Shown: piece by piece, positions 7,269 through 14,167 of the stretch
Position numbering within the stretch: the stretch's first letter is position 1
Layout: every line of letters begins with the position of its first letter
Virus record (IMG/VR): IMGVR_UViG_3300032070_000774
Location: 1-24,641 of that record
Strand: one strand, 5' to 3'
Source of the DNA: a virus
DNA: 24,641 nucleotides
The notes under the pieces: model-generated
What the model saw: the letters and a program-made list of their open reading frames with translations, nothing else
Told to the model about the DNA's origin: nothing
Databases searched by the model: none
Position numbers and translations under genes: made by a program

Positions 7269-7652
7269 ATGAGCACTCCACAATTAGAAGGAACAAGCCC
7301 GCTTGTCTCAGATCGTTACATTGTAACCCTTATCGCGGGCGAAGACATTAACATAGGCGATGTTCTCGAATACAGCGGAGATTGGACGGTTAAAAGGTCA
7401 ACTGTCGTTGCGGGCACTAAGAAATTTGCAGGTATAGCTCTTACGAAGGCTCTAAGCGGCAAAAGCGTTAGTGTTGTGAAAAGAGGAATTTGCAGAGTAA
7501 TCGCTTATGGCACTATAGTTGCAGGAGATCAAGTCAAACCACAGAATGGCACACGATTTGTAACAGATAACACGACTCTGAACACTACGATTGTAGGTCA
7601 AGCAACCGCAGGCGCCGCAAGCGGCGGCACCGCATACATTGACCTCTGGTAA
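7269..7652 (+). CDS. Capsid decoration protein (DUF2190 / gpD-like)
   Basis: A 127-residue beta-rich protein. The layout YIVTLIAGEDINIGDVLEYSG, then KFAGIALTKALSGKSVSVVK, GICRVIAYGTIVAGDQV, and a Gly/Ala-rich close (GQATAGAASGGTAYIDLW) is characteristic of DUF2190 proteins, which share the beta-barrel of lambda gpD and bind the outside of the capsid as cement. It lies directly before the major capsid gene, the usual place. The ATG at 7269 follows shortly after the protease stop, so the two are likely co-translated. Confidence 0.85.
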   Translation: MSTPQLEGTSPLVSDRYIVTLIAGEDINIGDVLEYSGDWTVKRSTVVAGTKKFAGIALTKALSGKSVSVVKRGICRVIAYGTIVAGDQVKPQNGTRFVTDNTTLNTTIVGQATAGAASGGTAYIDLW

Positions 7653-7665
7653 AAGGTGATTTGAG

Positions 7666-8559
7666 ATGGCTATGATTCGTGATGCTTTTACATGGGTTGA
7701 CACAGGCGCTATAGCGTATCCCGCTCTGCACAAGCATATCATAGAATTGACCATGCCCGCTCTCGTCGTAAAACGGCTTTTGCCAGAGTTTCCGCTTGTT
7801 GCAGGTCGAACAGCAACATTTCCAAAAGAACAAGGTTCAAGAAGCATTGGCATCAGCGAGATCAGCGAAGGAGCGGAAATTCCGATGGACTTTACGCCTT
7901 TAACAACCGTAACTGTCACCCCTTATAAGAAGGGTCTGCGAGAAAGGATTCCGCGTGAGGCAATCGAAGATTTCTACATTCCAGTGATTGAACAGCAGCT
8001 GCGACGTCTAGCAAGACGTATGGCTTATCAAATTGATAAGGACTGCATGACTGTGATTGATCTTGCAGCTGGTAGTAGCAGTGCTGGCACGGGCAAGAGC
8101 CTTGGAGCCCAAGGTACAGAGTACACCTTAAGTGGTGCCATAGGCACTAAAGATCTGCTTTGGGCTGACGCAAAAATTGCTAGCTACAACTTCATCGCTG
8201 ATACTTTGCTTTGTAACCCTGTTAATGCGCGTGATCTGAAGTATTTGCCCCAATTTTCATTATACGCTTACTATGGCGAGCCTGTGGTTCAAAGCGGTGC
8301 AATAGGAACTGTCTATGGATTGCAATTCTACGTTAGCAACGTTGTGCCAGCAGGTACTGCTTACGTGCTTAGTACAGGGCAAAACCTAAGCGCATCCTAT
8401 GCGCCCTTGGGATTCTTCGTGATAAAACGGCCTTTGTTAACTGATATTGACATCAAAAAAGAGTTTGATGCAGTCGACATAGTGCTTACGGCAAGGTTCG
8501 CGCCTGTTATTACATGCGGAGAGGCAATTTCGAAAATAACGGGTTTAGCGACAACTTAG
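7666..8559 (+). CDS. Major capsid protein, HK97 fold
   Basis: A 297-residue protein with HK97-fold features: an N-terminal arm, an extended loop region with ISEISEGAEIPMDFTPLTTVTVTPYKKG, the spine helix region VIEQQLRRLARRMAYQIDKDCM, and a C-terminal axial-domain half with LLCNPVNARDLKYLP, AIGTVYGLQFYVSNVVPAGTAYVL and FFVIKRPLLTDIDI. No delta domain precedes it, in agreement with the scaffold attached to the protease. The strong AAAAGGTGATTTGAG ribosome site is among the best in the window, fitting high expression. A T-rich stretch follows the stop. Confidence 0.93.
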   Translation: MAMIRDAFTWVDTGAIAYPALHKHIIELTMPALVVKRLLPEFPLVAGRTATFPKEQGSRSIGISEISEGAEIPMDFTPLTTVTVTPYKKGLRERIPREAIEDFYIPVIEQQLRRLARRMAYQIDKDCMTVIDLAAGSSSAGTGKSLGAQGTEYTLSGAIGTKDLLWADAKIASYNFIADTLLCNPVNARDLKYLPQFSLYAYYGEPVVQSGAIGTVYGLQFYVSNVVPAGTAYVLSTGQNLSASYAPLGFFVIKRPLLTDIDIKKEFDAVDIVLTARFAPVITCGEAISKITGLATT

Positions 8560-8585
8560 TTTGAACTTTTCGGATTCATTTCCCC

Positions 8586-8612
8586 ATTTTCAGTTTCCAT
8601 TTTTTGTTTCAA
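8586..8612 (+). terminator. T-rich candidate terminator after the major capsid gene
   Basis: Runs of T and C after the capsid stop, with TTTTTTG near 8600, match the U-rich signals at which archaeal RNA polymerase stops. A partial stop here would give more capsid mRNA than downstream mRNA. No hairpin is evident. The next gene has its own strong GAGGTGAAAAGG ribosome site at about 8656-8667. Confidence 0.35.
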
Positions 8613-8673
8613 TGCTCACTCACATTGCGGGGTGGGCGAAACAAGAAAAAGAAAATAGAGGTGAAAAGGAAAA

Positions 8674-9156
8674 ATGGCACTGCAATTCAATCTGACGAAA
8701 GGGCTACTCTATGGCATAACTCTTGGCTTACTCTTCGGCGTTGCCATATACGTTCTCGCTTCAAACGCTTATGGCTTAGGTTTCATTCCCGTCGCATTAA
8801 CGCCAACTGTTCTTGCTGGTTTAGTGTTCGGTAATGGAATTTTGTCAGGCGTTAGCTGGGAATATGGCAAGTGGCTTAAAGAGTCACACAATTTGGGTCT
8901 TTTGTTCTGTGTAACCAATGGATTCTTGGTGGGCATAACCTTCGGCATCTACTTTGGCATAGGAATATTCATCCTGGCTGGCATAGCTGCCGGATTGGGA
9001 TGGTTAACGCTGACCCCAGTGGAGTTAGCAGGAATAGCTTTTGGCGCTTCAATACTAATGTTCATAACAAATGAGTACGCTGATTGGCTTGATCGTCAGA
9101 AAACATCCACGCCGATTAGTCCAACAAGCGGCACAGGACCGCCTCCAACGATTTAG
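8674..9156 (+). CDS. Membrane protein with an internal tandem duplication
   Basis: A 160-residue, very hydrophobic protein with about four membrane segments and a Pro/Thr/Ser-rich tail. Residues 8-68 and 81-139 repeat the same unit: T-x-G-x-L-x-GIT-x-G near the start, AxGLG in the middle, then LTP-x-x-LAG-x-x-FG-x-x-I and EY-x-x-WL at the end. The fold thus has two equivalent halves, each with two membrane segments. It lies between the major capsid gene and the head-tail connector, an odd place for a membrane protein. A virion membrane component, a lysis or superinfection factor, or host-envelope targeting are all possible; none is shown. Confidence 0.7.
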   Translation: MALQFNLTKGLLYGITLGLLFGVAIYVLASNAYGLGFIPVALTPTVLAGLVFGNGILSGVSWEYGKWLKESHNLGLLFCVTNGFLVGITFGIYFGIGIFILAGIAAGLGWLTLTPVELAGIAFGASILMFITNEYADWLDRQKTSTPISPTSGTGPPPTI

Positions 9157-9205
9157 CCCTTTTCGGCTTCTTTGCCTCAATTTTCCCTTTTTTAGGAACT
9201 TTTCA
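9157..9205 (+). terminator. T-rich candidate terminator
   Basis: The short gap after the membrane protein gene holds several T runs (CCCTTTT, TTTTCCCTTTTTT), a pattern typical of archaeal intrinsic termination. It lies just before the ribosome site (AGAGGAT) of the connector gene. Assigned on base composition only. Confidence 0.35.
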
Positions 9206-9225
9206 GTTTTTAGAGGATAAACGGT

Positions 9226-9690
9226 ATGACAGTACAATATGTCACAATTAGTGATATTCAGTCTCATCTTAACGCTAGTTTTGACTCTTCGAGCTTGGCT
9301 TACGGGGTGTTCGGTTTGCCCGTAGCCCAGGCATCTTTCCAAGCTCATGTTGATTATGCAAACTTATACGCCAACAGTATTGTGGGTCAGGATTTGCTTG
9401 TGACTGATCCACGGTATAATTGGGCGAAGATGGCTGCCATAAACCTAGCTTGCCTTCGCATTCTCGTGGCTGCTAGCGGAGGCATGCTGCTCGGCGCCTT
9501 TGATTATCGTTTAGGCGATCTTTTCATTACCAAGGCTACGATCGGTCGAGTAGCCTTTCAGAATGCAGCTCAGGACTTTAAGGATGATCTTGTTAGAATG
9601 CTCATGAATTTTGCAACTCCCATTATTGCCGCAGAAGCAAGCACGAAAGATGATGTTCCTATTTACCGCGGAGGACTCGTTAATCCATGA
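9226..9690 (+). CDS. Head-tail connector / adaptor protein
   Basis: A 154-residue, mainly helical protein: an N-terminal TISDIQSHLNASFD helix, then a helical segment FQAHVDYANLYANSIVG, DPRYNWAKMAAINLACLRILVAA and a C-terminal helix QDFKDDLVRMLMNFA. This arrangement (short helix starting at a D-x-x-x-x-L motif, a residue-dense alpha bundle, and a C-terminal helix) is typical of gp6/gp15-type connectors that bind the underside of the portal. Its place between capsid and tail genes agrees. It ends with ATGA overlap to the next small gene. The specific family is inferred from architecture and position. Confidence 0.65.
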   Translation: MTVQYVTISDIQSHLNASFDSSSLAYGVFGLPVAQASFQAHVDYANLYANSIVGQDLLVTDPRYNWAKMAAINLACLRILVAASGGMLLGAFDYRLGDLFITKATIGRVAFQNAAQDFKDDLVRMLMNFATPIIAAEASTKDDVPIYRGGLVNP

Positions 9691-9818
9691 GCAAAGTCTT
9701 AGGCAAAGGCAACTATATCGTTGCAAAAGTGAATAACGTGAAGCAAGTTTTGACAAGTGCTGAGTTAAAGCAGCTTTTAGACAACGGTTACGATGTTGAA
9801 GTGATAACGCCATCATAA
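9687..9818 (+). CDS. Tiny 43-residue protein after the connector
   Basis: A 43-residue reading frame whose ATG overlaps the connector stop codon (ATGA). It encodes a short strand pair followed by VLTSAELKQLLDNGYDVEVI, a helix-strand unit with a clean amphipathic pattern. The coupling and amino-acid composition argue that it is real. Such tiny proteins often follow head-tail connectors in phages, with mostly unknown roles. It is the last head gene before the inserted region at 9819-11396. Confidence 0.55.
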   Translation: MSKVLGKGNYIVAKVNNVKQVLTSAELKQLLDNGYDVEVITPS

Positions 9819-9820
9819 AA

Positions 9821-9835
9821 CCTGAAACACTCAGG
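9821..9835 (+). terminator. Small hairpin after the head operon
   Basis: CCTGA (9821-9825) and TCAGG (9831-9835) form a perfect 5-base stem with an AACAC loop just three bases after the stop of the tiny gene. It could mark the end of the head transcript. No long T run follows at once, so termination is a guess. Confidence 0.3.
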
Positions 9836-10101
9836 GGCTTACTTATAACTCTCCTTTCTCGGCTCTGTTAACTCTTAGGGTCTTAAGTGTTTTACAGAGA
9901 GGCTTGTTAACCAGAGGGGCTTTTTCTAAATTTACTACGTACATCTGGGTGTTTCTTATTAAAATAAACTAAAAATGTGGTAATACTGATACTGAATTTT
10001 GTTTTCCACATAAGAAAGGTTTTTATACAAAGTTTACGCTTATAGCATTTGACCCACTATGTCGAACTAAACAAAAACAAATCATTGCATGACAACTCAA
10101 C

Positions 10102-10109
10102 TTTATATA
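10102..10109 (+). promoter_or_regulatory. TATA box of the Panacea two-gene unit
   Basis: TTTATATA is a good archaeal TATA box. A start site about 25 bases on would fall near 10132-10135, giving a leader of roughly 15 bases before the TTG start at 10148. This gives the accessory unit its own promoter, as expected of a toxin-antitoxin pair. It was identified by motif only. Confidence 0.5.
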
Positions 10110-10147
10110 CTCTCAATGATAACAATTAGTTCAATGGCGGGTCAAAA

Positions 10148-10450
10148 TTGCCTTCTCGAAAAAAACAAGAAGATCCATGGTGGTTTTCCCCAACTATCTT
10201 TGACATCATGGCTACAGCCAAAGTATTGCAAAAATTCAATTCAGCGATGCTTCAAAAAATCTTTCATGCGATGACACGATTGATGTACCCAAATAGACCC
10301 AGACGTGCTAAGAGTAGTTGGACAGAAGCAGTCGATGTAGATGGCGCAACCTTCCAGTTGAGTTGTTATATCGATGAAAATGCAAAAAAAATCGTAGTAA
10401 CGTATATAAAACCCCCGAAAAAAATGATGAGATCTCGTAGACACAAATAG
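10148..10450 (+). CDS. Small basic protein, possible toxin paired with a Panacea protein
   Basis: A 100-residue protein of unrecognised family with a TTG start. It begins with Lys/Trp-rich residues (DPWWFSPTIFDI), then a helix MATAKVLQKFNSAMLQKIFH, and ends in beta strands (TFQLSCYIDENAKKIVVTYI) and a basic tail. The next gene, three bases on, carries a Panacea-type domain, and in known PanAT systems the partner is a small toxin of diverse fold. The beta ending is loosely RelE-like, but no catalytic residues can be assigned. An internal ATG at 10208 is a second possible start. Gene existence is likely; the toxin role is inferred from its neighbour. Confidence 0.5.
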   Translation: MPSRKKQEDPWWFSPTIFDIMATAKVLQKFNSAMLQKIFHAMTRLMYPNRPRRAKSSWTEAVDVDGATFQLSCYIDENAKKIVVTYIKPPKKMMRSRRHK

Positions 10451-10462
10451 AAGGTGAATGGA

Positions 10463-11119
10463 TTGGAATCAAGATGGATTGAAACTGAAACCACTATCGA
10501 CACAGTCGATTGGAGAGGTGAGCCTATACAAGTGACAAGAGTCAAGGCGTTGCAAAATCAAAAAACTGGAGAAATTCTGGTATATCCGTCTGAAGTAGCC
10601 AAAGCTGAAATCAATCAAATTGCAGAAGAATTAGGCATTTGCCCTACAGATGTGGGAACATTGTTAATGATACTTGCTAAACCAGGCAATTTCAATGAGG
10701 GCGATGTCTTCTACAAATATCATTTGCAGAAGATGATGTTTTATATGTGGAAATCATTGAGTAGAGTTTATGGCGATTCACTTCCACTAGACCAATTTAT
10801 TCCAGCAGAAAATGGGCCTGTTCCTGAACATTTAGACAGTGATTTGCAGAGATTTGAGGAGAAAAAGCTGATTAGAACGCGATCTGAAAAATGGAAAGAC
10901 GCAACGAATAAAATAGTTACATCGAAGAGAATAATGCTAACAGAAGAAGGAAAAAGAATAGCTGATGAGTTGTGGCGTAGACTACCAGACCCATATAAAG
11001 AAATTGCCTTAAGCGTAAAAAAACGGATATACCCTCTAAGCCCAGACAGAGTTCGCGAATTAGTCCATAAAGAATTTCCCGAATACAAAAATAGCTACAT
11101 AAAGAATGACATAGAGTAA
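10463..11119 (+). CDS. Panacea (SocA/DUF4065-like) domain protein, probable antitoxin
   Basis: About 218 residues from the TTG at 10463, chosen because AAGGTGA lies five bases before it (a GTG at 10454 is also open). Counting from 10454, residues about 20-50 (RGEPIQVTRVKALQN, KTGEILVYPSEVAKAE) resemble an MqsA/YgiT-type N-terminal unit that has lost its zinc Cys. Residues 90-130 carry the Panacea signature: LQKMMFYMW, then a G, F-x-x-A and GPVPEHL. The C-terminus (SPDRVRELVHKEFPEYKNS) also matches the family. Panacea domains neutralise many unrelated toxins. The T-rich sequence after the stop is a likely terminator. The family call is by motif; the function is inferred. Confidence 0.65.
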   Translation: MESRWIETETTIDTVDWRGEPIQVTRVKALQNQKTGEILVYPSEVAKAEINQIAEELGICPTDVGTLLMILAKPGNFNEGDVFYKYHLQKMMFYMWKSLSRVYGDSLPLDQFIPAENGPVPEHLDSDLQRFEEKKLIRTRSEKWKDATNKIVTSKRIMLTEEGKRIADELWRRLPDPYKEIALSVKKRIYPLSPDRVRELVHKEFPEYKNSYIKNDIE

Positions 11120-11127
11120 ACTGCAAA

Positions 11128-11160
11128 TTCCCCTCTTTTGTTTAATGACTTTTTTGTTTT
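11128..11160 (+). terminator. T-rich candidate terminator after the Panacea gene
   Basis: CCCCTCTTTTG and ACTTTTTTGTTTT follow the stop of the Panacea gene. Such pyrimidine/T-rich ends are typical of archaeal termination and would keep this unit's transcript apart from the tail genes. The site overlaps the end of the opposite-strand transposase fragment. Confidence 0.4.
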
Positions 11161-11396
11161 GATGCTTTCTTGATTAAGGACAGCCAATTTTGGCTTGAAT
11201 CAACATCAATCTTTGCTTTTTGCGCTGGCGTTTTGCCGTCTAACGCTATGTGCGGTCTTATGAAGTTGTAGTAGATTCTCATTCCATCCATCATAGTCTG
11301 TGCAGAAGCCTCTTGATCTAAGCCTCTCATTACTTTGTTTCTCTGTCTGATAGTGCCATGAAGTCTCTCTACCATGTTGTTGTTTGACCGATCTGC
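11142..11396 (-). pseudogene. Truncated transposase, C-terminal DDE part
   Basis: The minus-strand frame encodes about 85 residues matching the end of a DDE (IS6/IS240- or rve-like) transposase: ADRSNNNMVERLHGTIRQRN, KVMRGL, MRIYYNFIRPH, ALDGKTPAQKAKID. The Glu after NNN-x-V is a probable third catalytic residue. The N-terminal domain and first two Asp are missing. Upstream of residue 56 the frame is the shadow of another gene. The break lies at 11396 next to GCATGCATGC. No terminal inverted repeats were found. It is therefore a scar of an insertion sequence and cannot be active. Confidence 0.8.
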
Positions 11397-11432
11397 ATGC
11401 ATGCATTTGGCCTTCTGGGGACGGGAAATTTT

Positions 11433-11552
11433 ATGATTGGTAAACTGAAGCGTCTTAGTAAGCTTGTGTGCGAAAAGTGTTCTGTAGCCGATTATTCTGT
11501 TTGCGTTAATTGCGAGATTAAAAAGTTGATAAATGAGCTGATGGAAAAGTGA
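11433..11552 (+). CDS. Tiny two-CxxC protein, possible zinc finger
   Basis: A 39-residue reading frame that ends in GTGA overlap with the next gene. It carries C13-x2-C16 and C24-x2-C27, spaced as in a compact zinc knuckle, between basic helices (MIGKLKRLSKL and IKKLINELMEK). The GTGA coupling and two clean CxxC pairs make chance unlikely. A GGGGACGGG stretch lies just upstream. It lies right beside the transposase scar and is the first gene of the neck and tail operon. Function unknown; nucleic-acid or protein binding is plausible. Confidence 0.55.
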   Translation: MIGKLKRLSKLVCEKCSVADYSVCVNCEIKKLINELMEK

Positions 11553-13168
11553 ACGTTCCACAAAGCTATTACGATTTCATAATGCATTACGCACCGTATT
11601 TTTACGTTATCCCAACATTGATGACAGCGGACTCGCTGGCTGGCCAGAAAAATGTGACAGTTGCGGATGGCACAAAATTTCAAGCGGGCTTTCCGGTGCA
11701 GATCTACGATAACTCCAATAGCGAATGGAATGTTGTTGGAAGTGTCAATGGCAACATTGTGACGATGCAGAATAACCTTGTGAATACTTATCATGTGGCA
11801 AATGGCGGAACAGTTGAAGGCCCAGATCCTGCTTATGGGCAAGGCGTGTTTCCAGCCGCTTTTGCGATTGACTTCCTATATCAAGCCTACAGTGCGCCTC
11901 AATTCGCTGCGAACCAAGCTGCCATTCTCGCGGAGATCCAGAGCCTAGCAAACTTCATTCTAACGCAGCAGTGCATGAACGCTTCAAAGAATGCTTACGG
12001 TGGTTTCGCCAGCAGTGTCGGCAGTACACAGTATTATGCTGTTGATGCGGCAAGATGTATCCCAAGCCTTCTCAGAGCTTACGCCTTAACAAATACAGCC
12101 AGTTATCTTTCAGCCGCGGTTCTCGCTGGCTACACTTTCCTTCATAATATGCAAACTCTTCCTGTCTTTTTTGGCATTTTCGATAGGTATTACGGTGGTT
12201 TCGCCAGGTACGTCGACATCAACGATAACTGGAGCAGGTACATGGATATTGAGCCAATTTATGGGTTTATCGGTTTGCAGATGCTCGCAGAAACTTACGA
12301 TGTGGGCAACGCTAGCACATATACTACTATGATGAGTGATGCGATTGCGTTCCTTCGAAGTGGCTTTGAGCAACTTTACCTTTATTTTGACCCGAAACCG
12401 TATGGTGACGGAAAATGGCATCGAGTCGGCTTAGGTGAAACTCAGGTTTATGATGATCCTATTAGCTTCGCACTGCTGGGCTTGTATACATATGAAGGTT
12501 GGTCTGCAAGCTGCCAGAGAGTCTACAGTTTTGTGGAGACGATCCGAGCTTCAGCCCAGTACCCAGCCTATAACCCAGCGATTTGTTGGCCAGGCTACAT
12601 TGACGTCGTGACTCGTTTTCCAGCGTGCGCCTATTACGATGCAGTCACAAGCGGAATATTATGTAAGATAAGAGCAGCACATGACAAGCCAAGCCTCGCC
12701 TACAGCATGCAAATAATTAACATGTATCAAACGCAGTGGATGTATTGGGGTCCACAGTTCACTGATTACTCGCCAATAACAGCGCAAAAGGCTATGACAA
12801 ACGTAACTTGGCTTGCGCAGCTATTCCTTGCTTATCAGGACCCTTCAACAGATATAACGCACATTCTAAGCGTGAATGGTGAAGGTCTGCTTCTCTATCC
12901 GGTGCAGCAAGCGGCTGACCAAGTGACGTGGGGATCGCCGCTTAATCTATTGGGCTTGGTGACTTTGGGCGCAGTGGGCGAGATTGTCTTGGAGCCTGGC
13001 TACATTACTGAGGACCATATTACGGTTTACAGCTTTTTGCCAGTGCGTGTGCATGACAAGATAAGGCGTGCAGGCGTCGACTATGAAGTTATTACAGTGT
13101 CGGTTTCTGACTTGAACGGTGATCCTCAAGTTTACAAGAGCGTCTGCAGGAAGTTGATCAATCAATGA
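11549..13168 (+). CDS. Neck protein with a large alpha/alpha-toroid-like domain
   Basis: A 539-residue protein from a GTG start. The C-terminal 50 residues (ITEDHITVYSFLPVRVHDKI, then AGVDYEVITV and VCRKLINQ) look like a phage head-closure or stopper module. Residues 30-90 form a beta-rich unit. In between, about residues 95-445 consist of repeated helical hairpins rich in Tyr, Gly and Trp (AARCIPSLLRAYAL, YIDVVTRFPACAYYDAVTSG) resembling alpha/alpha-toroid enzymes such as glycoside hydrolases or C5-epimerases. No catalytic pair can be fixed. It sits next to tail genes with ATGA coupling to the next gene, so it is probably a virion protein; a glycan-cutting role is inferred. Confidence 0.6.
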   Translation: MNVPQSYYDFIMHYAPYFYVIPTLMTADSLAGQKNVTVADGTKFQAGFPVQIYDNSNSEWNVVGSVNGNIVTMQNNLVNTYHVANGGTVEGPDPAYGQGVFPAAFAIDFLYQAYSAPQFAANQAAILAEIQSLANFILTQQCMNASKNAYGGFASSVGSTQYYAVDAARCIPSLLRAYALTNTASYLSAAVLAGYTFLHNMQTLPVFFGIFDRYYGGFARYVDINDNWSRYMDIEPIYGFIGLQMLAETYDVGNASTYTTMMSDAIAFLRSGFEQLYLYFDPKPYGDGKWHRVGLGETQVYDDPISFALLGLYTYEGWSASCQRVYSFVETIRASAQYPAYNPAICWPGYIDVVTRFPACAYYDAVTSGILCKIRAAHDKPSLAYSMQIINMYQTQWMYWGPQFTDYSPITAQKAMTNVTWLAQLFLAYQDPSTDITHILSVNGEGLLLYPVQQAADQVTWGSPLNLLGLVTLGAVGEIVLEPGYITEDHITVYSFLPVRVHDKIRRAGVDYEVITVSVSDLNGDPQVYKSVCRKLINQ

Positions 13169-14151
13169 GCGCGTACGAGGACCCTGTAACAACACTAATC
13201 AGGCTTCTTAGCAAGAAAATCCAAGTGATTAAAAACGGCAACTCAATCGCAACTGTTTACGTAAGCAAAGAGTGGTATGACCGTGAGCTTTTCAAAAATT
13301 ATGATGCTCAAATAAGCGTGGGCTTAGCTCAGAGTCAGGATCAGATGCTTGAGATCTCTGGCAGAATACGGAGACGTATAGGGAGACTTCGTGTTAATAT
13401 TTGGGCCACAGATAGGCCTCAGACATCTGATCCAGGCAGAACAATGCGACAGAAGGTCGTTGAAGAGATTAACCGTGTTGTTAGGCAAAACATGAAGACT
13501 CCGAATCAAGCGTTTTATGACTTCTCCGGCTTGGGCTATCCTTCAGGTGATCCGCATAAAGCGTTCTCAGGCGCCGCAGCGATTGAGTTAGTGCCGAGCG
13601 ATGCTGGCTGGGCTGAGCTTTCTGATTTAGATTATCAGAAAATTTGGCATCCAGATGGTACTGACTACAGCAAGAGCACATCGGTGAATTTTCAGTATAG
13701 TATGATGCTTTTCCGTTTCAAACTTGATATGGATGCGTCAAAAGTTCAGCAGATCGTCTTGAGTTTTCTTGGTTATGGAACTGCTCCTGCAGGTAATGGC
13801 TCCACGACAAAAGTCTGGAATGCAGTAGCTCAAGCTTGGCAAAACGCTGCGAGTGGATCTGGAAGCGCTAATGAATACGTAACTATTACTTTATCCTCAA
13901 ACATCACGAATTACATTGACTCTAATGGGTATGTTTGGCTTCTCGCAAGAACAACAAACCCGAGCAACGGAACAACAGCAGCTGTGATCAACTGTGATTA
14001 TGTGAGCTGCACGGTCTCAGTTAATGGCATCACATACCTAAATATTGAGAGTTATCGTGACGTTGACAGGGTTGATGTTAAGCCTTTCATCTTCAGGACG
14101 GAGTTTATCCTGAAATCATGGTCCTTCGAGGACATTGGAGGAGTATTCTAA
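13165..14151 (+). CDS. Tail terminator-like protein with inserted beta-sandwich
   Basis: A 328-residue protein. The N-terminal part (residues 1-110) has DPVTTLIRLLSKKIQVI, VYVSKEWYDRELF, DAQISVGLAQSQD and RLRVNIWATD, the alternating strands and helices of a tail terminator or neck-completion protein. The C-terminus (VDVKPFIFRTEFILKSWSFE) returns to that theme. Between them, residues about 140-290 form a beta-sandwich with repeated FxFKL, VWNAVAQAW and NGYVWLLARTT patterns, resembling carbohydrate-binding or DNRLRE-like domains found on archaeal surface proteins. It overlaps the previous gene by ATGA and precedes the tail tube gene, the expected place. Confidence 0.65.
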   Translation: MSAYEDPVTTLIRLLSKKIQVIKNGNSIATVYVSKEWYDRELFKNYDAQISVGLAQSQDQMLEISGRIRRRIGRLRVNIWATDRPQTSDPGRTMRQKVVEEINRVVRQNMKTPNQAFYDFSGLGYPSGDPHKAFSGAAAIELVPSDAGWAELSDLDYQKIWHPDGTDYSKSTSVNFQYSMMLFRFKLDMDASKVQQIVLSFLGYGTAPAGNGSTTKVWNAVAQAWQNAASGSGSANEYVTITLSSNITNYIDSNGYVWLLARTTNPSNGTTAAVINCDYVSCTVSVNGITYLNIESYRDVDRVDVKPFIFRTEFILKSWSFEDIGGVF

Positions 14152-14167
14152 ACAAAGGTGAAAAAAC

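Larger units (their letters stand above)
9819..10147. other. AT-rich non-coding stretch holding promoter-like boxes and hairpins
   Basis: About 330 bases with no convincing gene, though one frame at 10089-10274 is open by chance. It starts with a small hairpin (9821-9835) and holds an imperfect longer inverted repeat with arms CTCTGT and ACAGAG in the 9865-9900 part. Two TATA-like boxes lie at about 10020-10027 and 10102-10109. It separates the head operon from the accessory unit and has a base composition lighter in G+C than its neighbours, fitting acquired DNA. Confidence 0.5.

Noticed and set aside
10089-10274. 61-codon frame overlapping the small gene at 10148
   Set aside because: It begins upstream of the likely transcript start given by the TATA box and overlaps the better-supported frame; its composition is not protein-like.
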